From NCBI RefSeq assembly GCF_003813775.1, contig NZ_RPDH01000003.1:434001-498000 (forward strand): 64,000 bases of DNA, written 5' to 3'. The notes under the pieces were generated by a model. That model made no database searches. It worked only from the letters and a program-made list of their open reading frames with translations, and was not told where the DNA came from. Origin of the DNA: Chitinophaga lutea (GTDB lineage Bacteria > Bacteroidota > Bacteroidia > Chitinophagales > Chitinophagaceae). This document shows positions 51,510 through 59,184 of this stretch, piece after piece. The position numbers were made by a program, and so were the translations under genes. How positions within the stretch are numbered: position 1 is the stretch's first letter; every line of letters starts with the position of its first letter.

Positions 51510-51516
51510 AGAATAT

Positions 51517-51565
51517 TTTGTGTAACCAGATGGTTTCTTTTATATTTGTAACCAAACGGTTTCTT
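51517..51565 (+). promoter_or_regulatory. Promoter with two flanking palindromic operator boxes
   Basis: The -33 element TTTG (51517-51520) and the -7 element TATATTTG (51541-51548) are separated by 20 bp, a good match to the Bacteroidota consensus. Two near-identical boxes overlap it: GTAACCAGATGGTTTCTT (51522-51539) in the spacer and GTAACCAAACGGTTTCTT (51548-51565) just after the -7 element. Each has an AACCA/TGGTT-like or AACC/GGTT dyad. Binding there would block transcription of the SRPBCC gene. No ArsR or MarR gene is adjacent. Confidence 0.7.
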
Positions 51566-51584
51566 AATACCCAAATCATTGAAC

Positions 51585-52010
51585 ATGGAAACAGCACCAT
51601 TTACGATTGAAAGAACTTTTCAGGCGCCGGTGGAGAAAGTCTGGCAGGCCATTACAGACAAAGACCAGATGCGCGAATGGTATTTCGACCTCGCGGAGTT
51701 CCGGCCGGAGGTCGGGTTTGAATTCCAGTTTTACGGCGGCAGCGAGGAGCAGCAGTACCTGCACAAATGCAAGGTGCTGGCGGCGGAAGTGAACAGGAAA
51801 CTGGCTTACAGCTGGGTGTACGAAAACTATCCGGGTTATTCGGTGGTGACCTTTGAGTTGTTCCCCGAAGGGAAAACCACCCGTCTGAAACTGACGCACG
51901 AAGGGCTCGACAGTTTCCCCCAAGACAACAAAGACTTTGCGAAGAACAGCTTCGTGCAGGGCTGGACGGAAATTATCGGTACTTCGCTCAAAAATCACCT
52001 CGATAAATAG
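51585..52010 (+). CDS. SRPBCC (AHSA1) domain protein under a dyad-controlled promoter
   Basis: About 141 aa. The helix-grip fold is seen from FTIERTFQAPVEKVWQAITD through MREWYFDLAEFRPEVGFEFQ, LAYSWVYENYPGYSVVTFEL and the final helix NSFVQGWTEIIGTSLKNHL. Such AHSA1-type genes are often repressed by ArsR-family proteins encoded beside them; here the operator boxes are present but no regulator is. The start at ATG 51585 is chosen, 6 bp after a TTG in the same frame. It is convergent with the PhyH-like gene. Confidence 0.83.
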   Translation: METAPFTIERTFQAPVEKVWQAITDKDQMREWYFDLAEFRPEVGFEFQFYGGSEEQQYLHKCKVLAAEVNRKLAYSWVYENYPGYSVVTFELFPEGKTTRLKLTHEGLDSFPQDNKDFAKNSFVQGWTEIIGTSLKNHLDK

Positions 52011-52014
52011 CGTT

Positions 52015-52803
52015 TCATGGATGTATGCCCAATCCTAAACGGATGGCTTGTTCCACAGGATTGTACGCACCATTTTTTCCTTCGATGATAAAGTCCTTTC
52101 TGGCCACCAGCGGCGGCTGCGCGAGGAAGCGCGGACGGCTGCCGTGATGCGGCTGTGCGGCATGCACCAGGAAGGGATGGCAGAGATAAACCGTGCCGGC
52201 TTCACCCGTGGCGGATACCTCCGGGCGGTGCGCCGAAACATCCAGCATGCCCGCAAGTTCCATAAAACCCAGGCCTGCCTCACCGTATGGCTGCAGCAAC
52301 CGGGCGATGTCGAGATGCGACCCTGCGCGGATGCGCGTGGGCGCGTCGGCGGCTTCCACATCGGAAAAAAGGAACAGCATCAGTAAAGCCCTCATTTTCG
52401 AATACACGTTAACGCGGTATGCAAAAAAATCAGCGGGGTCATCTCCGGGGAAACTCGCGTCTACATGCCAGCCGTCATCGCCCGGGTTTTCGGCGCTGGG
52501 GAACCGTACCGGGAAGGTCCCGAGGTCGCCCCGCGGGTACCAGTTGCCTTCGCCTGCCAGCTGGTCGAATGCATTGCGAAGCAGCGGTGTGTTCACGGCC
52601 TGCCGGAACGGCTCCTGTCCGTAATAGCCCAGCCTGACGACCGGCTGCGTCCATGTGGCGGGATTGGCAGGGTCGCAGCCCGTTTCTTTCCATAAGATGG
52701 CCTGCGCTTCCATGGCTGTTTCGCGGGGGAAGGCATGATCTATCCGTGTATAACCGTCGCGGATAAACTGTTGTACCTGTATATCGGTGAGATGGGTTTG
52801 CAT
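52015..52803 (-). CDS. Phytanoyl-CoA dioxygenase (PhyH) family protein
   Basis: 262 aa, a non-haem iron 2-oxoglutarate dioxygenase of the double-stranded beta-helix fold. The iron ligands can be read as the H-x-D in DDGWHVDASF (about 113-115) and the distal histidine in CHPFLVHAAQPHHGSRPRF (about 215), with the arginine in SRPRF that binds 2-oxoglutarate. The family hydroxylates small molecules; the substrate is unknown. It is divergent from an AraC-type regulator, with a promoter between them on the AraC side. Confidence 0.85.
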   Translation of the reverse strand: MQTHLTDIQVQQFIRDGYTRIDHAFPRETAMEAQAILWKETGCDPANPATWTQPVVRLGYYGQEPFRQAVNTPLLRNAFDQLAGEGNWYPRGDLGTFPVRFPSAENPGDDGWHVDASFPGDDPADFFAYRVNVYSKMRALLMLFLFSDVEAADAPTRIRAGSHLDIARLLQPYGEAGLGFMELAGMLDVSAHRPEVSATGEAGTVYLCHPFLVHAAQPHHGSRPRFLAQPPLVARKDFIIEGKNGAYNPVEQAIRLGLGIHP

Positions 52804-52854
52804 GGCATTGATTTCCGTTGCGTTAAAATCCGTTATTTACCGGTATTTTCCAAG

Positions 52855-52862
52855 TATATTTG
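52855..52862 (+). promoter_or_regulatory. Candidate -7 element of the AraC-type gene
   Basis: TATATTTG fits TAnnTTTG, 18 bp before the start codon. The resulting leader would be only about a dozen nucleotides. Confidence 0.5.
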
Positions 52863-52880
52863 CCATACTAAACCCGCAAA

Positions 52881-53693
52881 ATGGAGTTCAGGCAAATACC
52901 GCCGCCAGACGCACTGAAAAACCACATCCGCTACTTCTGGGTACTGGAGGGCGCAGGCGCGGACATTCCTTCCAAATCTTTCAGAACCATGGCCGACGGT
53001 TGCCCCGGCCTGATCTTCCAGCATCCCGACCTCGGCGTGATGTACCAGAACAACAAGGCATTGCCCGGCATTTTTGTATACGGTCCGGCTACGAAGTATG
53101 CGGAGATACGCCTGGCCGGCGCTTTCAGCACCATCGGCATTTTCTTTTATCCCAACGCGCTGCCTGCGATTTTCGGGCTGAACGCCGGGGAACTGACCGA
53201 TACCTGCATGGACCTGGACCTGCTGGCGCAGAAGGAAGGATTCCCCCTGGCCGAGCGTCTTTCCGCCGCACCCTCCGCGCAGGATCGCATGGCCATCCTC
53301 TGCACGTTCCTCATGCAGCAAATCCGGGAAAACAGCCGTTTTGAAGATGCCGCCATCCAGCATGCCCTCAGTCATATCATCCAGTCGAAAGGCAGCGTGC
53401 CCATGAAGCAGCTGCAGGAACAGCTGCAGTTATCCGAAAGGAGCTTCGAGCGGAAATTCAAACAATACGTGGGCGTTTCTCCCAAACTGTTCGCCCGTAT
53501 CAGCCGCTTCCAGGCCTCCCTGAGCCAGCTGCGGAACAACGACTTCTGCAAATTGTCCGACCTGGCCTTCGATAACGATTACGCCGATCAGTCTCATTTT
53601 ATCCGTTCATTCCGGGAGTTTGCCGGTTTTTCCCCGCATCAGCTCCGCAAGCAGTCGGTAGAATTGCTTGAAAACTTCACCGAACTGAAGTAA
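52881..53693 (+). CDS. AraC family transcriptional regulator (DUF6597 N-terminal domain)
   Basis: 270 aa. The N-terminal sensory part begins MEFRQIPPPDALKNHIRYFW and includes GPATKYAEIRLAGAF. The C-terminal AraC helix-turn-helix pair is clear: PMKQLQEQLQLSERSFERKF and LSDLAFDNDYADQSHFIRSF with FSPHQLRKQ. It is probably an activator; the effector is not known. The next gene, 87 bp downstream on the same strand, is a DUF1772 protein with its own promoter element and may be a target. Confidence 0.9.
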   Translation: MEFRQIPPPDALKNHIRYFWVLEGAGADIPSKSFRTMADGCPGLIFQHPDLGVMYQNNKALPGIFVYGPATKYAEIRLAGAFSTIGIFFYPNALPAIFGLNAGELTDTCMDLDLLAQKEGFPLAERLSAAPSAQDRMAILCTFLMQQIRENSRFEDAAIQHALSHIIQSKGSVPMKQLQEQLQLSERSFERKFKQYVGVSPKLFARISRFQASLSQLRNNDFCKLSDLAFDNDYADQSHFIRSFREFAGFSPHQLRKQSVELLENFTELK

Positions 53694-53740
53694 CCCCAAT
53701 GCCTGTCGGGTTTGTTCTATTTTGACAGGCGTAGTGTGGG

Positions 53741-53748
53741 TACATTTG
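53741..53748 (+). promoter_or_regulatory. Candidate -7 element of the DUF1772 gene
   Basis: TACATTTG fits TAnnTTTG and lies 32 bp before the chosen start. A TTTG lies 16 bp upstream, a slightly short spacer. Confidence 0.45.
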
Positions 53749-53780
53749 TCGTGTTTAATAACCATTCATTTGACCGCTAT

Positions 53781-54272
53781 ATGTTCGTAAATCTTGTTTT
53801 AGCACTCACCTCCGTGGCCTCTGCATTGATGGCCGGCCTTTTTTATGCGTATTCCTGCTCTGTGAGCCCCGGTCTCGGCCGCCTGAGCGATGCGGAGTAT
53901 ATCCGCTCCATGCAGCACATCAACCGCGCCATCCTGAACCCGGTGTTCTATGTGGGGTTCATGGGAACGTTGTTATTATTGCCCCTCAGCACTTACCTGC
54001 ATTACGGGCAGCCGCTCACCGTACGTTTCTGGTGCCTTGCCGCGGCCACACTGGTGTATGCAGTAGGGGTGTTCGGTGTAACGGTGGCTGTGAATGTACC
54101 GCTGAACGAAGCGCTGGACGCTTTCAATACCCAATCCGCTTCCCTTTCCGAAATCGCAGCGCGCAGGGCAGGATTTGAAGCGCGCTGGAACAGTTTCAAT
54201 ACGGTGCGCACGGTGTCTGCCATTGCAGCTACGGCGCTGGTGGCGATCGGGTGTATTTATCGCGAGGCTTAA
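53781..54272 (+). CDS. DUF1772 (anthrone oxygenase-like) membrane protein
   Basis: About 163 aa. Four hydrophobic helices are seen: N-terminal (LVLALTSVASALMAGLFYAY), ~55-75 (PVFYVGFMGTLLLLPLSTYL), ~82-105 (CLAAATLVYAVGVFGVTVAVNV) and the C-terminal one (TVSAIAATALVAIGCIY). The SVSPGLGRLSDAEYIRSMQHINRA motif and NVPLNEALDAF are typical of DUF1772. Fungal relatives oxidise anthrones; bacterial function is unknown. The start at ATG 53781 is preferred over an upstream frame. Confidence 0.82.
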   Translation: MFVNLVLALTSVASALMAGLFYAYSCSVSPGLGRLSDAEYIRSMQHINRAILNPVFYVGFMGTLLLLPLSTYLHYGQPLTVRFWCLAAATLVYAVGVFGVTVAVNVPLNEALDAFNTQSASLSEIAARRAGFEARWNSFNTVRTVSAIAATALVAIGCIYREA

Positions 54273-54288
54273 CGATTGTTTTAAAATG

Positions 54289-54319
54289 AAGCGGCGCTTC
54301 CGGTGGGGAAGCGCCGCTT
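54289..54319. terminator. Terminator of the DUF1772 gene
   Basis: AAGCGGCGCTTCC pairs with GGAAGCGCCGCTT (13 bp, loop GGTGG) followed by TTTTTG, 16 bp after the stop. It may also serve the convergent minus-strand gene. Confidence 0.85.
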
Positions 54320-54379
54320 TTTTGTTCACTGGTACCAGGTCTGTTACAGCATTTGTTTTCAGGTTATTCCGCTTAGCGG

Positions 54380-55228
54380 TTACAAACTTCTCACATAGTC
54401 TTTCAACACCACCCTTTTCCGTTGCAGCAGTCCTTCCAGTGCGCCGTCTACATGTGCGAATTCTCCTGCTTTTACGCTGTCTGCCATGCTGATGTAGAAA
54501 TCCACTGCAATAGGCGGCATTTCCAGTTTGACCAGTTCGTCGCGGAAAGCGCTGGCGGGGATGTCGGTGTAGCTGGCGGGTAAACCTTTTTCGGATGCCA
54601 GCAGCGTGGCGATGTCGCTGAAAGAGTACGCACCGGTACCGGTGATGTCGTATGCTGCGTTGGCGTGTTTTTCACCGGCTGCCAGCACATTGGCAAGCGC
54701 TTCGGCGATGTCGGTACGGGCAACGAAGCTGACCTTGCCTTCGCCGGCAGGGTAGAAGATCTGCCCGTCTTCCATCGCGCTGCCGATAAACTGGGGAATG
54801 GTTTCCATGTACATGCTGTTGCGGAAAAACGTATAGGTGATGCCGGATGCCCGGATGGCGTTTTCCGTGTGCTGATTGGTCTGCGAACCGAAGAAGATAG
54901 GCTGGCTGCCGGGGTTGACGGTGCTGGTGTACACGATGTGTTGCACGCCCGCTCCACTGGCGGCATCCACCACGTTTTTCTCCTGTTGCGTGGCATGGTC
55001 GCCGTAGCTGGCGGACGAGATCTGCAGCAGCGTTTTTACACCGCTCAGCGCATCGCGCAGCGAGGCGGCATCGTCGTAGTCGGCTACCCGTACCTGTATG
55101 CCGGGAAAATCTTTCATTTTTTCAGGATCCCTTACCACGGCGATGATGTTGGCAGGGTCGATCTTGTTGATCAGAAATCCGATGGTGGCTTTGCCTAAGT
55201 GGCCGCTGGCTCCGGTAATGGCTATCAT
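54380..55228 (-). CDS. NmrA-like NAD(P)-binding oxidoreductase (QOR2 type)
   Basis: About 282 aa. N-terminal Rossmann motif ITGASGHLGKATIGFL and VVRDPEKM, then VQHIVYTSTVNPGSQP and RNSMYMETIPQFI. The sequence pattern matches the NmrA-like NAD(P)-binding family, which includes the quinone oxidoreductase QOR2 of E. coli; some members only sense redox state. The start at ATG 55228 gives the Rossmann fold at once; the frame goes much further upstream without homology. Stand-alone gene. Confidence 0.85.
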   Translation of the reverse strand: MIAITGASGHLGKATIGFLINKIDPANIIAVVRDPEKMKDFPGIQVRVADYDDAASLRDALSGVKTLLQISSASYGDHATQQEKNVVDAASGAGVQHIVYTSTVNPGSQPIFFGSQTNQHTENAIRASGITYTFFRNSMYMETIPQFIGSAMEDGQIFYPAGEGKVSFVARTDIAEALANVLAAGEKHANAAYDITGTGAYSFSDIATLLASEKGLPASYTDIPASAFRDELVKLEMPPIAVDFYISMADSVKAGEFAHVDGALEGLLQRKRVVLKDYVRSL

Positions 55229-55354
55229 GGTATTTTTTTTTAACAAAATTAGGAGGAGGGGAACGGGGAAAATAGAACAAAACCGACAGTGCTGGAAAAT
55301 AGAAGTATTTACTGATATTGCATGGTATGCCGTCATCTCAAATGTAAGCGATAT

Positions 55355-55738
55355 ATGCCAATCAACGAAACGCCCGACAATAACGCACTGCACGCCATGC
55401 TGGCCGGTAAATCAGCCACAACCCTCGCCCTGTTCGATCATTTTGTGGCTGAATTCGGCAGAATCGGTGACGTACAGCTATTTCCGGCGAAAACCATGAT
55501 TGGGGTAGCAAATGCACAGAAAAGGATCGCCTACGTTACTCAGCTGGGCAAAAACTTCGTGCATGTGGTATTCCCGTTTAAAAAGCCTTATAACGACAAT
55601 CTCTGTTTCCAGAAAATTGCGCAAGTGCCTGGCGATCAGCATCAGTTCAATCACCATTTCCGGATGTACCATCCGGATGACGTGAACGACGAAGTAAAAA
55701 CGTATATGCGGCTGGCTTTTACCGGTGAAAAGGCTTAA
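55355..55738 (+). CDS. DUF5655 domain protein
   Basis: About 127 aa, soluble. The conserved segment runs from ALFDHFVAEFGRIGDVQLFP through TMIGVANAQKRIAYVTQLG to FVHVVFPFKKPYNDNLCFQK. It matches the DUF5655 family as I know it, a small single-domain family of unknown function. Start at ATG 55355 rather than 55322. It is divergent from the NmrA-like gene and precedes the tandem repeat region. Confidence 0.65.
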   Translation: MPINETPDNNALHAMLAGKSATTLALFDHFVAEFGRIGDVQLFPAKTMIGVANAQKRIAYVTQLGKNFVHVVFPFKKPYNDNLCFQKIAQVPGDQHQFNHHFRMYHPDDVNDEVKTYMRLAFTGEKA

Positions 55739-55830
55739 ATCGCCGCAAATGCCCATCCGCGGGGCAATTACGGCCGTCTGCTTGTTAAGGGCTGGTTAAT
55801 CGAGACCACCGGGACAGCGTTTACGGAGTA
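55739..55830. other. Short intergenic lead-in to the tandem repeat array
   Basis: Nothing supported as a gene. It contains TTTACGGAGTATTTTATAGCG, whose last part begins the first repeat unit. Confidence 0.4.
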
Positions 55831-55892
55831 TTTTATAGCGTTCACGGAATACCGCTTTGTACCGGTTATTTACAGGCTTATCTTTACATCGG

Positions 55893-55952
55893 TTTTTCAT
55901 AGGATATGGTTAAAAATATTGAAGGGCGGTATTCTTACCGCCCTTGTTTTTT
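55893..55952 (+). ncRNA. Putative small RNA, repeat unit 1
   Basis: Promoter-like TTTG (55856-55859), 19 bp, TATCTTTA (55879-55886). A 10-bp perfect hairpin (AAGGGCGGTA, TTCT, TACCGCCCTT; 55922-55945) is followed by GTTTTTT. The expected transcript is about 60 nt and ends at the T run. The transcript also has a short open frame starting MVKNIEGRYSYRPC, so a leader-peptide reading cannot be excluded. Confidence 0.5.
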
Positions 55953-56090
55953 CTCCGCCTTTCCGCGCGTAACACTCCATCATCGCATTACAACATTCCA
56001 ATACACAATTCCGCACGTTCCCCTGATATTTTATATCGTTCACGGAATACCGCTTTGTACCGGTTATTTACAGGCTTATCTTTACATCGG

Positions 56091-56151
56091 TTTTTCATAG
56101 GATATGGTTAAAAATATTGAAGGGCGGTATTCTTACCGCCCTTGTTTTTTT
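56091..56151 (+). ncRNA. Putative small RNA, repeat unit 2
   Basis: Same core as unit 1: TTTG 56054-56057, 19-bp spacer, TATCTTTA 56077-56084, hairpin 56120-56143, then GTTTTTTT. The leader and hairpin are identical to unit 1. Confidence 0.5.
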
Positions 56152-56285
56152 GCCTTTCCACCCGCAGCACTCCATCACCACATTACAAACATTATAATAC
56201 ACAATTCCGCACGTTCCCCTGATATTTTATAGCGTTCACGGAATACCGCTTTGCACCGGTTATTTGCGGCTTATCTTTACATCGG

Positions 56286-56346
56286 TTTTTCATAGGATAT
56301 GGTTAAAAATATTGAAGGGCGGTATTCTTACCGCCCTTGTTTTTTT
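56286..56346 (+). ncRNA. Putative small RNA, repeat unit 3
   Basis: TTTG 56250-56253, 18-bp spacer, TATCTTTA 56272-56279, hairpin 56315-56338, then GTTTTTTT. The leader is identical to units 1 and 2. Confidence 0.5.
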
Positions 56347-56471
56347 CCTTCGGTCAGGCATACACTGCATCACTACTTCAGAACACACAATTTCCCGCGT
56401 TCCCTTGGTATTTTCCAGCATTCACGGAATATCATTTTACCCTGCTACTTCACGGCTTATCTTTATATCGG

Positions 56472-56531
56472 TTTTTCATAGGATATGGTTAAAAATTTGG
56501 AAGGGCGGTATTCTTACCGCCTTTATTTTTT
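56472..56531 (+). ncRNA. Putative small RNA or attenuator, repeat unit 4
   Basis: Most diverged unit: TTTA 56436-56439, 18-bp spacer, TATCTTTA 56458-56465, hairpin 56503-56523 with some wobble pairs, then ATTTTTT. The hairpin ends about 40 bp before the start of the Crp-like gene, so it could also act in that gene's leader. Confidence 0.45.
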
Positions 56532-56568
56532 CAGAAAGTCCTAACTTACAACCCTACCTGCCCGCGTT

Positions 56569-57135
56569 ATGGAAAACATGCTCATTCAATATATCCGCTC
56601 TATTGTTACGGTGCCGCCTGCGGAGGCGGAAAAATTGCTGGATTTGGGGAAAGCTGTCTCTGTCCGTAAGGGCGATTATTTTATACACGAAGGACAGATA
56701 CCCCGCAAATTTGCATTTGTCGGCAAAGGCCTGTTCCGGTATCTGTATGTAGATGGAGAGGGGAGGGAATACACGAAGAATTTCATGCCGGAACAGCATT
56801 TTATCGCAGCCTACTCTTCCATGATCGCGCGGCAGCCTTCCCGTATGTTCATAGAAGCGCTGGAAGACAGCGACATCCTCGAACTGGATTACGCAGGATG
56901 GTTACAGCTGCTTCAGGGCCACGCCTGCTGGAGCCGGTTGCTCATCAGGATGCTGGAGCATGCCTTTTCCGTCAAAGAAAACCGGGAGCGCGACCTGCTG
57001 CTGCTTGATGCCGGGAAACGGTACGACCTTTTCCGCGCCGAATTCCCCGGGCTTGAAAAGCGGGTGGCCCAGCACCTGATCGCTTCTTATCTCGGCATCT
57101 CTCCCGTGTCGCTCAGCCGCCTGCGGAAAAAATAA
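56569..57135 (+). CDS. Crp/Fnr family transcriptional regulator
   Basis: 188 aa. The N-terminal cNMP-binding beta-roll is visible (GKAVSVRKGDYFIHEGQIPR, YLYVDGEGREYTKNFMPEQH, PSRMFIEALEDSDILEL). The C-terminal winged helix is short (RVAQHLIASYLGISPVSLSRLRKK). Many Bacteroidota proteins of this size do not bind cAMP; the ligand is unknown. The gene sits directly downstream of the fourth tandem repeat, whose hairpin is in its leader region. Confidence 0.88.
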   Translation: MENMLIQYIRSIVTVPPAEAEKLLDLGKAVSVRKGDYFIHEGQIPRKFAFVGKGLFRYLYVDGEGREYTKNFMPEQHFIAAYSSMIARQPSRMFIEALEDSDILELDYAGWLQLLQGHACWSRLLIRMLEHAFSVKENRERDLLLLDAGKRYDLFRAEFPGLEKRVAQHLIASYLGISPVSLSRLRKK

Positions 57136-57202
57136 GCGTCTTAACATAGGTTAATGTTTCCCTGTGGCGAATGTTGTCCCTTTGGGGCAAAGTAACATTC
57201 GT

Positions 57203-57940
57203 ATGCAACTACATGGAAACACGGTACTGATTACCGGCGGCAGTTCGGGAGCAGGCCTAGCACTCGCCGCCGTATTGCTGGAAAAAGGCAACCGCGTGCT
57301 CATCTGCGGGCGCTCGGAAGAAAAACTGGCGGCAGCAAAGCGGCAATTGCCACAGGCGCATATTTTCCGCTGCAACATCGCGGACGCTAACGATTGCAGG
57401 CGATTGTGCGAATGGGTAGCCGCCAACCACCCCGACTGTAACATCCTGGTGAATAACGCGGCCATCGTGCACCGCAAACAGTTTTTGACGGAACCGGGCA
57501 TCCTGGAAATGGGAGAGCAGGAGTTCTCGACCAATGTGCTGGGTCCCATCCGCCTCATCAAAATGCTGATCCCACTGCTGACGGAAAACAGGCAACCGGC
57601 CGTAGTGAACATCACTACCGGCCTTGTATATGCGCCCAAGGCGGCTTACCCGTTCTACAACGCTACCAAAGCGGCGCTGCACGCCTTCACGCAGGTATTG
57701 CGCCTGCAGGCGGCGGGTTTGCCCGTAAAAATCTTTGAAGTGATGCTGCCGGCCATGAATACGCCCTGGCATGAAGGGAACCCGCCGGCCATCGCCATCC
57801 CCGTAGAAAAGGCGGTGGCGGAAATGCTGTGCGGGCTGGAAAAAGACAAACCGGAAATAAGGGTGGCGGGCGTGAAATTGTTATACCTGCTGTCGAGGAT
57901 AGCACCGGGGTTGGCGCTCAGGAAAATCAATGCATTGTAA
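57203..57940 (+). CDS. Short-chain dehydrogenase/reductase (DltE-like)
   Basis: About 245 aa. Classical SDR features: TGGSSGAGLALA (TGxxxGxG cofactor loop), NNAAIV (NNAG variant), the catalytic Ser/Thr in NITTGLVYAP, and YNATKAAL for the YxxxK pair, here Y-N-A-T-K. The sequence style resembles the DltE-type SDRs. Cofactor NADPH or NADH is not decided. The start at ATG 57203 is preferred over an upstream frame. It is convergent with the LacI gene with only 2 bp between the stops. Confidence 0.88.
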   Translation: MQLHGNTVLITGGSSGAGLALAAVLLEKGNRVLICGRSEEKLAAAKRQLPQAHIFRCNIADANDCRRLCEWVAANHPDCNILVNNAAIVHRKQFLTEPGILEMGEQEFSTNVLGPIRLIKMLIPLLTENRQPAVVNITTGLVYAPKAAYPFYNATKAALHAFTQVLRLQAAGLPVKIFEVMLPAMNTPWHEGNPPAIAIPVEKAVAEMLCGLEKDKPEIRVAGVKLLYLLSRIAPGLALRKINAL

Positions 57941-57942
57941 GC

Positions 57943-58956
57943 CTAGCTCGATTTGCGTATCACCAGTTCCGTTTTTAATACGCGGATGATGGACTTCCAG
58001 TCAGACACCTCGCGGTTGATCTGGTCGATCAGCAATTGCGCCGCCGTGCGCCCGATTTCGCGGACGGGCTGCGATACCGTGGTAAGCGGCGGATCGATGA
58101 GGCCGGACACGAAATCGTTGCTGAAACCGACCACTGCGATGTCTTCCGGCACCCGCAGCCCTCTTTTGCGGATCACCTGGATGGTTTCGATCGCTGTAGG
58201 GTCGTTGACGGCGAAAATCGCGTCGGGCGGATTGTCGAGGTTCAGCAGGTGGTTCACGTAAATTTTCACCTTGTCGATATTAAGGTCGTATGTGATCATC
58301 AGCTCCTCATCCTGCGGGATGTTGTGTTTGCGCAACGCCGCCTTATAGCCGTTCAGCCGCTTTTCGGAAATTTTCAGGGAAGAGGGGCCGGCCAGGTGGG
58401 CGATGCGCTTCCTGCCAGACTCGATCAGGTAACTCACCGCACGGAAAGAACCATCGTAATCGTCCACGATCACTTTCGGCACGTCCATCTCATCGCACAC
58501 CCGGTTGAAAAAAACAATGGGAATTCCCTTCCGCTGGAATATTTTCAGGTGATCATAGTTGCGCGTTTCTTTGGTGATCGACACCAGGATGCCGTCTACC
58601 TGGTTGGCCAGCATCACTTTCGTATTGGCTACTTCCGTTTCATAACTTTCATCGCTCTGGCAGATCACCGTGGAATACCCGGCCTTGCTGGCCACCTCCT
58701 GCGCGCCGATGATGGCCGTGGGAAAGTAGGAACTGTTGAATTCGGGCACGATGATGCCGATGGTATTGGTCTTTTTCGTGATGAGGCTGATGGCCAGCAT
58801 ATTCCGCTGATAGTCGAGCTTTTCGGCCAGCTCCAGCACGGCCTGCCGGGTTTCCGGCTTCACGCTCTTATGCCCCGTCAATGCCCGCGAAACGGTGGAT
58901 TTGGAGAGATTCAGCTCCTTCGCAATGTCGATAATGGTGATCTGGTGCCTTTTCAT
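57943..58956 (-). CDS. LacI family transcriptional regulator
   Basis: About 337 aa. The N-terminal helix-turn-helix reads IIDIAKELNLSKSTVSRALT with the hinge helix segment at ~50; the rest is a periplasmic-binding-protein-like effector domain (TIGIIVPEFNSSYFP, VDGILVSITKE, AIFAVNDPTAIETI, VAVVGFSND). LacI proteins beside SusC/SusD pairs usually control them and sense a sugar or sugar phosphate. The start at ATG 58956 is preferred over a longer frame to 59019 that would run into the operator region. Divergent from the SusC gene. Confidence 0.93.
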   Translation of the reverse strand: MKRHQITIIDIAKELNLSKSTVSRALTGHKSVKPETRQAVLELAEKLDYQRNMLAISLITKKTNTIGIIVPEFNSSYFPTAIIGAQEVASKAGYSTVICQSDESYETEVANTKVMLANQVDGILVSITKETRNYDHLKIFQRKGIPIVFFNRVCDEMDVPKVIVDDYDGSFRAVSYLIESGRKRIAHLAGPSSLKISEKRLNGYKAALRKHNIPQDEELMITYDLNIDKVKIYVNHLLNLDNPPDAIFAVNDPTAIETIQVIRKRGLRVPEDIAVVGFSNDFVSGLIDPPLTTVSQPVREIGRTAAQLLIDQINREVSDWKSIIRVLKTELVIRKSS

Positions 58957-58984
58957 GCTGCTAAGAAACGAATTATTTCGATTG

Positions 58985-59020
58985 ATGGGAACATTCCCGC
59001 AAAATGGGAATGTTCCCATT
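58985..59020. promoter_or_regulatory. Twin LacI-type operators in the divergent promoter
   Basis: GGGAACATTCCC (58987-58998) and AATGGGAATGTTCCCATT (59003-59020) are each dyad-like and reverse complements of each other; together they form a 14-bp inverted repeat with loop GCAAAAT. The arrangement suits binding by two LacI dimers or a tetramer, covering the LacI leader and the SusC promoter. Confidence 0.7.
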
Positions 59021-59094
59021 TTATTCCGGGCACTTTTTTCTGCGTTATATAGCTGTTAAGTTTTAATCTTTGGCAATCAATTAAATTCACACGT

Positions 59095-59184
59095 ATGAAA
59101 AAGCTGTTGCTCCTCACCGGCTCGCCGGAGCATATTTATGCCACGTTTATGGAGTGTTCCGGTATTTCTGCACTGCACGCATAG
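59095..59184 (+). CDS. Possible 29-aa leader peptide upstream of SusC
   Basis: ATG to TAG encoding MKKLLLLTGSPEHIYATFME and nine more residues, in the same frame as the SusC gene and ending 24 bp before its ATG. The first residues look like the start of a SusC signal peptide (MKKLLLLTG), so it may be a remnant of the gene's original start cut by a stop codon, or a short translated leader. No ribosome binding site was seen. Low confidence. Confidence 0.3.
   Translation: MKKLLLLTGSPEHIYATFMECSGISALHA

Larger units (their letters stand above)
55831..56531 (+). repeat. Four tandem ~190-bp repeats with a conserved promoter-hairpin core
   Basis: Units start at 55831, 56029, 56225 and 56411 (periods 198, 196 and 186 bp). 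Units 1-3 are nearly identical across most of their length; unit 4 keeps mainly the core from GGCTTATCTTTA to TACCGCC. The core has a -33-like TTTG (TTTA in unit 4), an 18-19 bp spacer, TATCTTTA as -7-like element, then about 35 bp and a hairpin with T run. This suggests selection on a small transcript. Confidence 0.85.
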
